Source: DATAOG01 sp963753685 (GTDB lineage: Bacteria; Pseudomonadota; Alphaproteobacteria; Geminicoccales; Geminicoccaceae). Taken from it: 64,000 nucleotides of DNA. Of the stretch, positions 9,141-19,029 are shown one piece after another. The translations under genes and the position numbers were made by a program. Location: positions 62,001 through 126,000 of the forward strand of contig CAVWDE010000027.1 of the NCBI GenBank assembly GCA_963753685.1, read 5' to 3'. Position 1 is the first letter of the stretch, and each line of letters begins with the position of its first letter. The notes under the pieces were generated by a model, which had not been told where the DNA came from, did no database searches, and was given only the letters and a program-made list of their open reading frames with translations.

Positions 9141-9434
9141 ATGGCCACCTACATCATGCTCGCCAATTGGACCGAGCAGGGTATCCGCAACGTCAAGGAG
9201 TCGCCAAGCCGGCTCGATGCCGCCAGGCAGCTCTGCAAGAAGCACGGCGCCGAGATCAAGCAGGTCTTCATGACCATGGGCAGCTACGATCTGGTCCTGG
9301 TGGTCGAGGCGCCGGGCGACGAGGCGGTGGCCAGGATCGCGCTGGCGACCGGCGCCGGCGGCAACATTCGCACCACCACCATGAAGGCCTTCAACGAGGC
9401 GGAATACCGGCAGCTCACCGGCTCGGTCGGCTGA
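9141..9434 (+). CDS. GYD domain-containing protein
   Basis: A 97-residue protein of the GYD family, starting MATYIMLANWTEQGIRNVKE and carrying FMTMGSYDLVLVVEAPGDEA, the family core. It is a small ferredoxin-like fold protein often found near catabolic genes; no biochemical role is established that I can name. The CAGGGA upstream of ATG 9141 serves as the ribosome site. Its start lies 31 bp from the divergent hydantoinase start, and its TGA stop is 1 bp from the convergent livF stop, so it is a single-gene unit squeezed between two minus-strand genes. Confidence 0.85.
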   Translation: MATYIMLANWTEQGIRNVKESPSRLDAARQLCKKHGAEIKQVFMTMGSYDLVLVVEAPGDEAVARIALATGAGGNIRTTTMKAFNEAEYRQLTGSVG

Positions 9435-9435
9435 G

Positions 9436-10158
9436 CTAGGGTGCCGTGGCGATACCCAGGTAGATCGCCTGCACCTGCGGGTCGTTCTCGAGCTCCGCGG
9501 CCGGGCCTTCGAGCACCGTGCGGCCGGTCTGCAGGACGTAGGCGTAGTCCGCGACCTCGAGTGCCAGCTGCACCGACTGCTCGGCCAGCAACAGGGTGAG
9601 CCCCTCGGCGTGCAGGCGTTCGAGCGTGTCGTAGAGGCTCTCGACGATGGTCGGCGCAAGCCCGAGGCTCGGCTCGTCGAGCAGCAACAGGCGCGGATCA
9701 CTCATCAGCGCCCGGCCGAGCGCCAGCATCTGGCGCTCGCCGCCCGAGAGCGTCCCGGCCCGCTGCCGCTTCCGCTCGGCGAGCCGCGGAAACAGCGTGA
9801 ACACCCGCTCGAGCAGCGCCGGCACGCGCGCCTTGTCGCCAAGCGGCGTCGCGCCGAGCCGCAGGTTCTGCTCGACCGTCTGGCCGACGAACAGCCGCCA
9901 GCCCTCGGGCGACAGCGTCAGCCCGCGCGGCACGATCGCATACGCCGGCAGGTTCGCGATCGCCTCGCCGTCCCATGCGATCGTGCCGGCGCTGGCCCGC
10001 ACCAGGCCCGCGATCGCGTTCAAGGTCGTGGTCTTGCCGGCGCCGTTGGCGCCCAGGAGGGCGACGATGCTGCCGGCCTCGACGGTCAGCGAGACGTCGC
10101 TGACGCCCACCAGGTCGCCGTAGCGGACCTCCAGATTGCGGACCTCGAGGCGGCTCAC
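9436..10158 (-). CDS. livF: LIV-type ABC transporter ATP-binding protein (LivF-like)
   Basis: A 240-residue ATPase of the branched-chain amino-acid (HAAT) importer family. It has Walker A GANGAGKTT, signature LSGGERQM, and Walker B LLLLDEPSLGLAP, all intact, plus the LivF-typical ending with AIYLG. The start is GTG 10158, overlapping the livG stop by 4 bp (GTGA), which marks translational coupling. It is the last gene of a five-gene livJHMGF operon on the minus strand. The gene name reflects family position; the transported solute may be an amino acid, amide or aromatic acid. Confidence 0.9.
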   Translation of the reverse strand: MSRLEVRNLEVRYGDLVGVSDVSLTVEAGSIVALLGANGAGKTTTLNAIAGLVRASAGTIAWDGEAIANLPAYAIVPRGLTLSPEGWRLFVGQTVEQNLRLGATPLGDKARVPALLERVFTLFPRLAERKRQRAGTLSGGERQMLALGRALMSDPRLLLLDEPSLGLAPTIVESLYDTLERLHAEGLTLLLAEQSVQLALEVADYAYVLQTGRTVLEGPAAELENDPQVQAIYLGIATAP

Positions 10159-10901
10159 TGGCGGGTCCGGCGCCGGCGGCGCTGGCCCGACTGGCTGCGG
10201 CCGAGGTAGGCCTCGATGACCTTGGGGTCGGTCATGACGTCCTGCGGCGCGCCCTCGGCGATCACGTGGCCCTGGTTGAACACCAGCACGCGCTGGGTGA
10301 GGCTCACGATCACCTCCATGATGTGCTCGACCACGACCATGGTGATCCCGCTCCCGTGGATGCGCCGGACGAGCGCGATCGCGCGCTGGATCTCGGCCGG
10401 GTTGAGGCCGGCGAGCGCCTCGTCGAGCAGCAAAAGGCGCGGGCCGGTGGCGAGCGCGCGGGCGATCTCGAGCCGCTTGCGGCCGGCGGTGCCGAGGCCG
10501 TGCGCCGGCTGCTCCGCGAGTGGCAAAAGCTCGGTCAGCTCGAGCACGCGCAGCGCCTCGGCACGCGCCGCCCGGTGCTGCGGATGGCGCAGAAACGCGC
10601 CGACCATGACGTTCTCGAGCACGCTCATGTCGGCGAAGGTCGCCGGCACCTGGAAGGTGCGAGCGATGCCACGCCGGGCATGCTCCTCGGAGCTTGCCCG
10701 CGTGACGTCGGCGCCGGCGAAGGTGACCCGGCCAGCACTCGGCACGAGATCGCCGGCCAGGCAATTGAAGAAGGTCGACTTGCCGGCGCCGTTGGGGCCG
10801 ATCAGGCCGACGATCTCGCCGTCCGCGACCGCGAGGTCGGCCGCCGCCACGGCGCGAAAGCCGCCGAACGCCATGGTGACGCCCGTCGCCTCAAGCAGCA
10901 C
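10155..10901 (-). CDS. livG: LIV-type ABC transporter ATP-binding protein (LivG-like)
   Basis: A 248-residue ATPase with Walker A GPNGAGKST, the LivG-type signature region GTAGRKRLEIARAL (a variant of LSGGQ common in this subfamily), and Walker B LLLLDEALAGLNP. The start is GTG 10901, giving the normal LLEATGVTMAFGG beginning; it overlaps the end of livM by 11 bp. The C-terminus is an Arg-rich tail (QRRRRRTRQ) longer than usual. It pairs with the downstream LivF ATPase to drive import. Confidence 0.9.
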   Translation of the reverse strand: MLLEATGVTMAFGGFRAVAAADLAVADGEIVGLIGPNGAGKSTFFNCLAGDLVPSAGRVTFAGADVTRASSEEHARRGIARTFQVPATFADMSVLENVMVGAFLRHPQHRAARAEALRVLELTELLPLAEQPAHGLGTAGRKRLEIARALATGPRLLLLDEALAGLNPAEIQRAIALVRRIHGSGITMVVVEHIMEVIVSLTQRVLVFNQGHVIAEGAPQDVMTDPKVIEAYLGRSQSGQRRRRRTRQ

Positions 10902-11874
10902 GGGCGGGCGCCTCGATGCTGGCCGGCGCCTGCCGACGCCTCGCGTAGGACTGCCAGATGCCGATCAGCCCGCCCGGCTTGAAGCGAGCAAGTAGGAGAA
11001 TGATGCCGCCATAGAGCATGTAGGTGATGCCGGTGCCGCTGCCGCCGAACAGCGAGTTGGTGGTCTCCTTGAGCGGCACCAGGATCAGCGCCCCCAGCAG
11101 CGGCCCGAACAACGTGCCGGCGCCGCCGAGGGCTGCCATGATCACCATCTCGACCGAGACCAGGATGCCGAGCCCGCTGTCCGGGTCGACGAAGCCCACC
11201 ATCATCGCGTAGAGCGCACCCGCGACCGCCGTGAAGCCGGCGCTCAAGAGGTAAGCGTAGAGCTTGTAGCGCCGGACCGGCACGCCCAGGCTGCGGGCCG
11301 CGCGCTCGCTCTCCCTGATCGCGCGCAGATAGGAGCCCATGCGGCTGCGCTCGATCTGCCAGGTCACGGTCAGCAACAGCGCCAGCACCGCGAGAAAGAG
11401 ATAGTAGTAGGGCACCGCACTCCGGAACGAGAGATCGAGGACGCTGCGCGGTACGACCGGGCCGGAAAGGCCGATCGCCGCGCCGAGCAGCGGCCAGTTG
11501 GCGACCGCGATCCGGACGAGCTCGGCGACCGCGATCGTCGCCATCGCGAAATAGTGGCCGCGCAGCCGGAAGCTCGGCAGGCCGATCACCACGGCAATCG
11601 CGAGGCTGACCAGGATGCCGAGCGGCACGCCCGCGAGCGGCGGCAGGCCCCAGAGATTGTAGACCAGCAGCGCCATATAGGCGCCCGCGCCGAAGAACAC
11701 CGCGTGCCCGACCGAGATCTGGCCGGCATAGCCGCCGACCAGGTTCCAGGCCGAGGCCGAGATCGCGTAGAGCAGGACCAGGGCGCCCATACGCTCGTAG
11801 AACGCCCCGGTCAGCACCCAAGGGAAGGCCAGGAAGGCGCAGGCGGCCGCCAGCTGGCCGAGCCAGCGGATCAT
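10891..11874 (-). CDS. livM: LIV-type ABC transporter permease (LivM-like)
   Basis: A 327-residue inner-membrane permease with multiple hydrophobic helices. Family marks include SAWNLVGGYAGQISVGHAVFFGAGAY and LPSFRLRGHYFAMATIAVAEL (partial stretches quoted from adjoining segments), and the cytoplasmic EAA-like loop AIRESERAARSLGV. ATG 11874 overlaps the livH stop by 4 bp (ATGA). It forms the translocation pore with LivH. Confidence 0.9.
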   Translation of the reverse strand: MIRWLGQLAAACAFLAFPWVLTGAFYERMGALVLLYAISASAWNLVGGYAGQISVGHAVFFGAGAYMALLVYNLWGLPPLAGVPLGILVSLAIAVVIGLPSFRLRGHYFAMATIAVAELVRIAVANWPLLGAAIGLSGPVVPRSVLDLSFRSAVPYYYLFLAVLALLLTVTWQIERSRMGSYLRAIRESERAARSLGVPVRRYKLYAYLLSAGFTAVAGALYAMMVGFVDPDSGLGILVSVEMVIMAALGGAGTLFGPLLGALILVPLKETTNSLFGGSGTGITYMLYGGIILLLARFKPGGLIGIWQSYARRRQAPASIEAPARAA

Positions 11875-12731
11875 GCGGCCCTGCCGAGCAGGCCCTGCGG
11901 GCGCAGCCAGAGCACAGCCACGAACAGGCCATAGACGACGATGTCCTTGTAGACCGCGCCGATCAGAAAGGCCGAGAGCGCCTCGATCAGCCCGATCAGC
12001 AGGCCCGCGAGCATGGCGCCCGGCACGCTGCCGAAGCCGCCGAGCGCCACCGTGACGAACGCGACGATCGCCAAGGACTCGCCGACCGTCGGCGAGATGT
12101 AGAAGAAGGTCGCGATCAGGGCGCCGGCGACCCCGGTCGCGGCCGCCGCGAGGCCCCAGGCGAGCGCCTGCATCCGGTCCGGGCGGATGCCCATCAGCAT
12201 CGCCGCCTGGCGGTCCTCGGCGACCGCGAGCAGCTGGCTGCCGAGCGCCGTCCGGGTCAACAGCAGGTGCATGCCGATCGTGAGTGCCAGCGCCACCACG
12301 CCCGCGACCAGCCGCGGCACGGGCAAAAGGATGCCGCCAACGTTCAGGGTGCCGCCGATCAGGCCCTCCGGCAGGGTCACGAAATTGGCCGAGAACGCCC
12401 AGAAGGCGGCATAGCGCAGCAGCAGTGCCAGACCGAAGGTGCCGAGGATCTGGGCCAGCATGGGACCCTGCATGATGTGCTTGATCAGGGCGAAGTAGAC
12501 CAGCACGCCGAGCAGGAACAGGGCCACGGCCGCCATCGGGACGAACACCAGCGGCCCGCCGCCGAGCAGCACGTAGGTCCAGAACGCCACGTACATGCCC
12601 AGCATGACGAAGTCGCCGTGGGCAAAGTTGATGACGTTCATCATGCCCCAGATGAGCGTCAGGCCGGACGAGAACAAAGCGTAGACGGCCCCCATGAGGA
12701 GGCCGCCGACGGCGACCTGGAGCAGGATCAA
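11871..12731 (-). CDS. livH: LIV-type ABC transporter permease (LivH-like)
   Basis: A 286-residue permease with about eight membrane segments. The segment GLTLIWGMMNVINFAHGDF and the end VLWLRPQGLLG are hallmarks of LivH. The start appears to be TTG 12731: GGAAG (12741-12737 on the minus strand) is five bases upstream and no ATG or GTG fits the family start. It lies 23 bp after the binding-protein gene, within the same transcription unit. Confidence 0.88.
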   Translation of the reverse strand: MILLQVAVGGLLMGAVYALFSSGLTLIWGMMNVINFAHGDFVMLGMYVAFWTYVLLGGGPLVFVPMAAVALFLLGVLVYFALIKHIMQGPMLAQILGTFGLALLLRYAAFWAFSANFVTLPEGLIGGTLNVGGILLPVPRLVAGVVALALTIGMHLLLTRTALGSQLLAVAEDRQAAMLMGIRPDRMQALAWGLAAAATGVAGALIATFFYISPTVGESLAIVAFVTVALGGFGSVPGAMLAGLLIGLIEALSAFLIGAVYKDIVVYGLFVAVLWLRPQGLLGRAA

Positions 12732-12754
12732 GCTGACTTCCGACGCCTCGAGCG

Positions 12755-14005
12755 CTACTTCCAGCCGGTGAACGGCAGGACGATCGGGGCGACCGCCTTG
12801 TCGCCCGGCCAGACCGCGACGTATTTGTCGCCCTGCAACTGGATCAGGAGCGTGCTGGCCAGCGTGTTCTGGCCCTTGGCGTCGAACTTCACGCCCTGGT
12901 AGCCCATCATGATCTGGTTCGGCTTGAGATCGGTCGCGGCCAACGCTGTGCGAATTTTTTCCGGATCGGTCGAGCCCGCGCGGTTGATCGCGTCGACCAG
13001 GACCAGGAAGCCCTGCATGCCGCGCGCCGTGGGGTCGTCGAGGTCGCGGCCGGTCTTGGCCTTGAACATCGCGTTCAGCTTGAAGGTCATGCTGTCCTTC
13101 GGGCCGGCGTCCCAGGCGCTCCGATTGACCACGCCCTGCGCGATCTCACCGACGCTCTTGACGAAGGACGGATCGGAGAAGCCGGCATCGTCACCCATCA
13201 ACAGGGGCGGGCGATAGCCGAGGTCGCGCAGGGTCTTCATGTAGAGGATGGCATCCGAGGTGTAGCTGACGAACAGCACGACGTCGGGATTGGCCTGCTT
13301 CAGCTGCAGGACCTGCGAGGAGACGTCGGTCGTGTTGGCGTTGTAAGGGATCTGCAGGCCGATCGTGAAACCGGCGTCCTTGGCCTTCTCGCTCACCAGC
13401 TTGGCGATCGAGGTGCCGTAGTCGGTGTTCTCGTTGACGATCGCGATCGATTTGACCGGGTTGACGCCCCGATCTTTGATGTCCTTGAGGAAGTCCATGT
13501 AGGTCTTGGCGATCCCGGGGGCGATCGGGGTGGCGCGGAAGAAGAATTTGAAGCCGCGCTCGGTGAGGTCGGCGGCGACCGATTCGCCGGTCAGGAACGG
13601 GATGCCATAGCGCTCGGCGATGGCACTCGCGGTCTGGGTCACCGAGGACTGATAGGCGCCGGTCAGCGCCACCACCTTCTCCTCGGTGATCAGGCGCAGC
13701 GCCTGGTTCTGGCCGGCCGCCGGGCTGCCCTGGTTGTCGGCGAACACGACCGCAACCTTGGCGCCCCCGAGGTTGGGCAGGCCGGCGCCGGCCGCAAGGG
13801 TCAGATCGCCGAGCTCGGGATGCGCCTCGTTGATGATCGTGGTCGCGAGCTCGATCGCGGCCTTGGTCGACGTGCCAGCACTCGCGGCGTTGCCGGACAA
13901 GGGATAGATGGCGCCGATCTTGACGGTCTCCTGGGCGTCTGCGCCGGCCGGCGTTGCCGACAGGATGGCTGCCAGGGCGAGGGCCAGGACGGGGGTGCGG
14001 TTCAT
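12755..14005 (-). CDS. LIV-type ABC transporter periplasmic substrate-binding protein
   Basis: A 416-residue receptor-family ligand-binding protein. A Sec signal peptide (MNRTPVLALALAAILSATPA, cleavage near GADAQ-ETV) precedes a mature domain starting KIGAIYPLSG, the usual LivJ/AmiC start. ATG 14005 is chosen because GGGAGA (14016-14011) is five bases upstream and the hydrophobic leader starts there; a longer frame upstream lacks these marks. It opens the livJHMGF operon. The solute is not deducible: this family also carries amides, urea and aromatic acids. Confidence 0.9.
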   Translation of the reverse strand: MNRTPVLALALAAILSATPAGADAQETVKIGAIYPLSGNAASAGTSTKAAIELATTIINEAHPELGDLTLAAGAGLPNLGGAKVAVVFADNQGSPAAGQNQALRLITEEKVVALTGAYQSSVTQTASAIAERYGIPFLTGESVAADLTERGFKFFFRATPIAPGIAKTYMDFLKDIKDRGVNPVKSIAIVNENTDYGTSIAKLVSEKAKDAGFTIGLQIPYNANTTDVSSQVLQLKQANPDVVLFVSYTSDAILYMKTLRDLGYRPPLLMGDDAGFSDPSFVKSVGEIAQGVVNRSAWDAGPKDSMTFKLNAMFKAKTGRDLDDPTARGMQGFLVLVDAINRAGSTDPEKIRTALAATDLKPNQIMMGYQGVKFDAKGQNTLASTLLIQLQGDKYVAVWPGDKAVAPIVLPFTGWK

Positions 14006-14323
14006 CTCACTCTCCCAAAAGACGTTGGCTGCGCGCACGGACGGCTCTCGCCCACCAGGCCGTAGCCGGCCGATGGTGCCGGTCATGGGGGCCAAGGCAG
14101 CTCTGATCGGGTCACGTTAACGCGACTGTTCCGACCGTCAAGGCAACGTTCAGGGCACGCTCGGCGCATCGAAACGCTTTGGGTCTTTGCAGCAGTGGCG
14201 CTATGCATGCCCCAGCTTTCCGTCATCTGGGGCGTCGGGCCCGGACAGCGGCCGTCGCGGCCGAAGGTCCCTGGCACGAGCAGCGTCAGGACGGCTTCGT
14301 CAACCAGCGTTTCGGATCTGCCC
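14006..14323. other. Intergenic region between divergent importer and exporter operons
   Basis: The 318 bp separate the minus-strand liv operon from the plus-strand ABC exporter operon. It must contain promoters for both, but I see no convincing -35/-10 pair. The least GC-rich part is near 14113-14180, with GTTAAC at 14115-14120. The frame of the exporter is open throughout most of it, so the exporter start could be further upstream than annotated. Confidence 0.4.
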
Positions 14324-16187
14324 TTGTCCGCCACCCGTTCCCTGCCTTCCCGACCCGAGCCCCAGGCCGTCGGCGTCGGTCGCTCCGACCTCAAGATCCT
14401 GCGCCGCGTGCTGCGCATGGCGTTCCACCATCGACGCGGCATGGCGGCAGCCCTCGGCAGCACGGTCGTGGCCGCGGTCTTTCAGCTGATGATCCCGAAG
14501 TATCTCGGGCGCGCCGTCGATACCGCGCAGGGCCTGCTCGGCGGCGGCGACCCGGCGGCCGCGCGCGCCACGCTCTGGCAGGCCGCGGCCCTGCTGCTCG
14601 GCGCCGCGGTGCTGCGCGGCCTGTTCACGATGTGGCAGAACTACCAGGGCGAGGCGGTCGGGCAGAAGATCGCCTACGACCTGCGCATGGCCTACTACGC
14701 CCAGCTGCAGCGCCTCAGCTTCGGCTTCCACGACCGGGTGCACACGGGCGAGTTGATCACCCGCGGCATGCTCGACATCGAGGGCATCCGCGCGGTGATC
14801 AACGCCGGCGTCATCCGCCTCGTGCTGTCGACCATCCTGGTCGGCGCCGGGGCGGCGCTGCTCTTGAGCCACGAGCCGGCGCTCGGCCTGATCGCGCTGA
14901 GCTTCGTGCCGTTCGCCGCCTGGCGCTCGGTGGTCGCCAGGCTGCGCCTGCGCGCGAGCTGGCTGGCACTCCAGGAGAAACTCGGCGTGCTGACCCGGGT
15001 GATGGAGGAGAACCTCGGCGGCATCCGGGTGGTCCGCGCCTTCGCAGCCCAACCCTATGAGCTCGCCAAGTTCGATGCCGTGTCGGAGGACACGCTGGCG
15101 CTCGCCGACCACCGCACCGATCTGCGGGTCCGCAACGCCGCCGCCATGACCTACGCCTACTTCCTCGCCATGGGGCTCCTGCTCTGGGTCGGCGGCGGCA
15201 AGGTGCTGGCGGGCGAGATCACCGTCGGCACGCTCGCCGAATATCTCGCCTTCATGGCGCTCCTGCAGATGCCGGTGCGCCAGCTCGGCATGATGGTCAA
15301 CGCGTTCGCCCGCGCCTCGATGTCCGGCGAGCGCCTGTTCGAGGTCCTCGACCGCGAGCCCGACATCGCCGATCGCCCGGGCGTCCGCGATCTCGTGGTC
15401 AAGGGCGCGGTGCTCCGCTTCGAGCATGTCGATTTCGCCTATCCCGGCGAGGGGCGGGCGCTGCCGACCTTGCACGACATCAGCTTCGAGGTGCAGGCTG
15501 GCCGGACGCTCGGGATCGTGGGCCCGCCGGGCAGCGGCAAGTCGACCATCGCCCACCTGATCCCGCGCTACTACGACGTCAGCGCCGGCCGGATCACGAT
15601 CGACGGCCAGGACGTGCGCGAGGTCACGCTCGCCTCCCTGCGCCGGACGGTCAGCCTGGTCCAGCAGGACACCTTCCTGTTCACAGCCTCGATCGAGAAC
15701 AACATCGCCTACGGCAATCCCTGGGCCGATCGCGACCGGATCGCGCACTCCAGCGAAGTCGCGCGCCTGCACGACTACATCGCGGGCCTGCCCAAGCGCT
15801 ACGAGACCCTGGTCGGCGAGCGCGGCATCTCGCTCTCGGGCGGCCAGCGCCAGCGCCTGTCGATCGCCCGCAGCATCCTGCTCAGCCCGCCGATCCTGGT
15901 GTTCGACGATTTCGACCGCAGCGGTCGACGCCGCGACCGAGCAGAGCATCCGCACAGCACTGCGGACCCAGACCGCGACCCGGGCGACGATCATCATCGC
16001 CCACCGCCTGGGCTCGCTGATGGACGCCGACGAGATCCTGTTTCTCGAAGGGGGGCGGATCGTGGAACGCGGCAGCCATGCCGAGCTCCTCAGGCAGGGC
16101 GGCCGCTACGCCAGCCTCTATGCGCTCCAGAGCGTGGGCGGCGAGCCTGCCGAAGAGCAGGCCAGCGCCCCGGAGGCGCGCCGATGA
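14324..16187 (+). CDS. ABC exporter half-transporter with degenerate Walker B, frameshifted
   Basis: An N-terminal six-helix transmembrane domain is followed by an ATPase domain with Walker A GPPGSGKST and signature LSGGQRQRL. Walker B reads ILVFDDSTAAVD after correction, with Asp where the catalytic Glu normally stands. The frame breaks at TTT 15910-15912; removing one T gives an uninterrupted C-terminus with H-loop IIIAHRLGSL and a normal stop at 16185-16187. The start is uncertain: no ATG with a ribosome site is found, TTG 14324 leaves a normal N-terminal length, and ATG 14207 or GTG 14195 are alternatives. It overlaps the next half-transporter by 4 bp. Together they resemble heterodimeric multidrug exporters of the BmrCD or TM287/288 type. 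Confidence 0.82.
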
Positions 16188-18077
16188 GCGCCCAGACCGG
16201 CGTCCGCCTCGGGCTGACGCGGCCGACGCCGCGGCCGCCACGGGCCGTCGTCGGCTCCCAGATCAACACCGAGGAGCAGATCTTTGCGGCCTTCGACGGC
16301 AAGATCATCCGCCGCTTCTGGGGCTTCATCAGCCCCTACCGGCGGCAGCTGGTCCTGGCCGTGCTCGCGGTCCTCGCGTTCGCCGCGACCCAGATCTCGA
16401 TCCCCCTGATCCTGCGCACCGTGATCGACAAGGCGCTGGTCGGCGGCGCCGGGGACCAGCGACTGCTGGCGCTGGGCGCCCTGGTCTTCCTCGCCATCGT
16501 CAGCCTCAACTTCATGGCCAACCTGGTCCAGGAGACCCTGGTCGCGCGCATCGCCGAGCGCCTGCTGATCAACCTCCGCCGCGCGATGTACGCCCATCTC
16601 CAAAAGGTCTCGCTGTCGTTCATGGACAAGACCGAGGTCGGGCGCCTGATGTCGCGCCTGCAGGGCGACGTGCACGCGCTCCAGGAGTTCCTCGAGACCT
16701 CGGTGTTCGCGATCGGCGACTTCGTCCTCCTGATCGGCATCACGGTCGTGCTGCTGGTGCTCGAGTGGCGGCTCGGCCTCCTGACGCTCTCGGTCGTGCT
16801 GGTCCTGGTCGCGGTCCGGATCGTCTGGCTGCCGCGCGCACGCCGCGCGTTCCTGCGCGCCCGGATCACCAGCTCGACCCTGAACGGGGCGCTCGCGGAA
16901 GGCATCCACGGCGTGCGCACGGTGCAGGGCATGGGCCGCGAGGCGGTCAACCTGCAGCTCTTCGAGGACAAGGTCGCGGACAACCTCGACGCCCAGCTGC
17001 GCGGCACCCGGCTCGCCCAGATCATGGTGCCGATCGTCGACGCGCTGACCGGCAGCGCCATGGGCATCGTGGTCGTGGTCGGCGGCATGGCGGTCCTCGA
17101 CGGCCAGCTCGAGCTCGGCGTGATGGTGGCCTTCCTGTTCTACGTCCAGCGCTTCTTCGACCCGATCCGCTCGCTCACCATGCAGTACAGCGTCATGCAG
17201 CGCGCCATGGCGTCGGGCCAGCGGATCTTCGAGGTCCTGGACGTGCCGATCGAGGTCCAGGACCGGCCGGGCGCGCTCGATCGCCTCGAGACCATCGACG
17301 GCGCGGTCGAGTTCCAAGGACGTGACCTTCGGCTACGTCCCCGGCATGCCCGTCCTGCGCGACGTGAGCTTCCGGGTGGCACCCGGGGAGACGGTCGCCC
17401 TGGTCGGCCCGACCGGCTCCGGCAAGACCAGCACCATGGCGCTCCTGCATCGCTTCTACGACGTCTGGAGCGGCCAGATCCTGGTCGGCGGCCACGACGT
17501 GCGCGATCTCGCCCAGGCCGCCCTCGGGCGCCACATCGCCATGGTCCTGCAGGAACCCTTCCTGTTCACCGGCACGGTGCTCGAGAACATCCGCTACGCC
17601 CGCACCGACGCGACCCGCGACCAGGTGATCGAGGCGGCCCGGGCGGTCGGGGCCCACGACTTCATCCTGCGCCTGCCGCAGGGCTACGAGACGCCGCTCG
17701 AGCAGCGCGGCGGCAACCTGTCGCTCGGCCAGCGCCAGCTGATCAGCTTCGCCCGCGCCCTGGTCGCCGACGCCCGCATCCTGGTCCTGGACGAGGCCAC
17801 AGCCTCCGTCGACAGCTACACCGAGCGCCTGATCCAGGCGGCGCTCGCGCGCCTGCTCCACGGCCGCACCGGCCTCGTGATCGCGCATCGTCTCGCGACC
17901 GTGCGCAACGCCGACCGGATCATCGTGCTCCAGGACGGCCGGGTGGTCGAGACCGGCTCCCACGCCGAGCTGATGCGCGCGCGCGGCCTCTACGCGCGGC
18001 TCTACCGCCTCAACTACGCCTCGTTCGACGACCTCCCCGAGGATCTGCTGGCGTCGCCTGCGGGCAACCCTCAGTAG
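16184..18077 (+). CDS. ABC exporter half-transporter with canonical Walker B, frameshifted
   Basis: The second half of the exporter pair, starting ATG 16184 inside the previous stop (ATGA). A six-helix membrane domain (first helix near LVLAVLAVLAFAATQISIPL) is followed by an ATPase domain with Walker A GPTGSGKTS, signature NLSLGQRQL (a variant of LSGGQ), Walker B ILVLDEATASVD and H-loop LVIAHRLATV. The frame breaks at CC 17314-17315; removing one C restores AVEFKDVTFGY and a protein ending at 18077. The intact Glu here, with the altered signature, complements the reverse arrangement in its partner, giving one consensus and one degenerate ATP site. Confidence 0.85.
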
Positions 18078-18103
18078 CTCACGGCTCATGCCGGGCCGGC
18101 AGC

Positions 18104-18844
18104 TCAGCGGATGCTGCGGCCGCCGTCGACCGGGATCGCGAGCCCGGTCATGAAAGACGCATCGTCGCTCGCCAGAAAGGCGATCGTCGCCGCGACCTCC
18201 CCGGCGGTCGCCAGGCGGCCGATCGGATGGCGCGCCGCAAGCGCCACCCGCAGCGCCGCCGGGTCGGCGGCCCGGCCCAGGATCTGCTCGATCATCGGCG
18301 TCTCGGTGCTGCCCGGGCAGACGCAATTCACCCGGATGCGCTCGCCCGCGAGCTCGATCGCGAGCGCCATGGTCATGGTCAGGACGCCGCCCTTCGAGGT
18401 CGCGTAGGCGAGCGCACCCGGCACGCCGGTGATCGCGGCGATCGAGGCGAGGTTGACGATCGCCCCGCCACCCCGGCGGCGCATGGCCGGGATCGCCGCC
18501 CGGCAGCCCTGGAAGCTGCCCCAGAGATTGACCGCCATGACCTCGTCCCAGACTGCCTGCGTGGTCTCCAGAGCGCCGCCCGGACGGTGGATGCCGGCGC
18601 AGTTGACCAGCACGTCCAGCCCGCCGTGGCCGGCCTCGATCGCGCCGACCACCCGCTCCCAGTCGGCGGCCGCGCGCACGTCCAGGATCACCGGCTCGAA
18701 CCCAGCGACCGCGGCGCGCTGGCTGTCATCGACGATGGCGGCGATCACGCTCGCCCCTTCGGCATCGAGCCTGCGCGCGGTCGCGAGGCCGATGCCGCTG
18801 CCGGCGCCCGTGATCAGCGCCACCTTGTCCTTGAAGCGTTCCAT
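18104..18844 (-). CDS. SDR family NAD(P)-dependent oxidoreductase
   Basis: A 246-residue classical short-chain dehydrogenase. The cofactor motif is TGAGSGIG, the NNAG-equivalent is NCAGIH, and the catalytic Ser and Tyr-Lys pair are in NLASIAAITG and YATSK. ATG 18844 (MERFKDKVALITG) is chosen over longer frames because GGGCGAG precedes it and the SDR fold begins at once. It is convergent with the exporter operon (27 bp between stops). The substrate is unknown. Confidence 0.9.
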   Translation of the reverse strand: MERFKDKVALITGAGSGIGLATARRLDAEGASVIAAIVDDSQRAAVAGFEPVILDVRAAADWERVVGAIEAGHGGLDVLVNCAGIHRPGGALETTQAVWDEVMAVNLWGSFQGCRAAIPAMRRRGGGAIVNLASIAAITGVPGALAYATSKGGVLTMTMALAIELAGERIRVNCVCPGSTETPMIEQILGRAADPAALRVALAARHPIGRLATAGEVAATIAFLASDDASFMTGLAIPVDGGRSIR

Positions 18845-18996
18845 CTCGCCCTTCGCCCCCCGCGCTCGAGTGTTGCTCGCAGCCTGGACCGCAGCCGCCA
18901 GGGCGGCACCACCGCCGGTGCGCATTCGGTCCCGTCAGGCGCGCAATCTGCACGAGCTGTTAACCAAATTGTGCATAGGTTCACAGCGGGTTTCAT

Positions 18997-19014
18997 GGTT
19001 ACCTAACAGTAACC
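18997..19014 (+). promoter_or_regulatory. Inverted repeat upstream of the TPR gene
   Basis: GGTTAC and GTAACC form perfect 6-bp arms around a 6-base spacer (18997-19014), in a locally AT-rich stretch just before the ribosome site of the TPR gene. It could be an operator or a small hairpin in the leader. The flanking intergenic region 18845-19029 shows no other clear signal. Confidence 0.3.
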
Positions 19015-19029
19015 GAGATCGGAGGGAGC

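Noticed and set aside
14195..19006. A 1,603-codon frame covering both exporter halves and beyond
   Set aside because: Family sequence leaves this frame at 15910 and 17314; the remainder is out-of-frame and Arg/Pro-rich.
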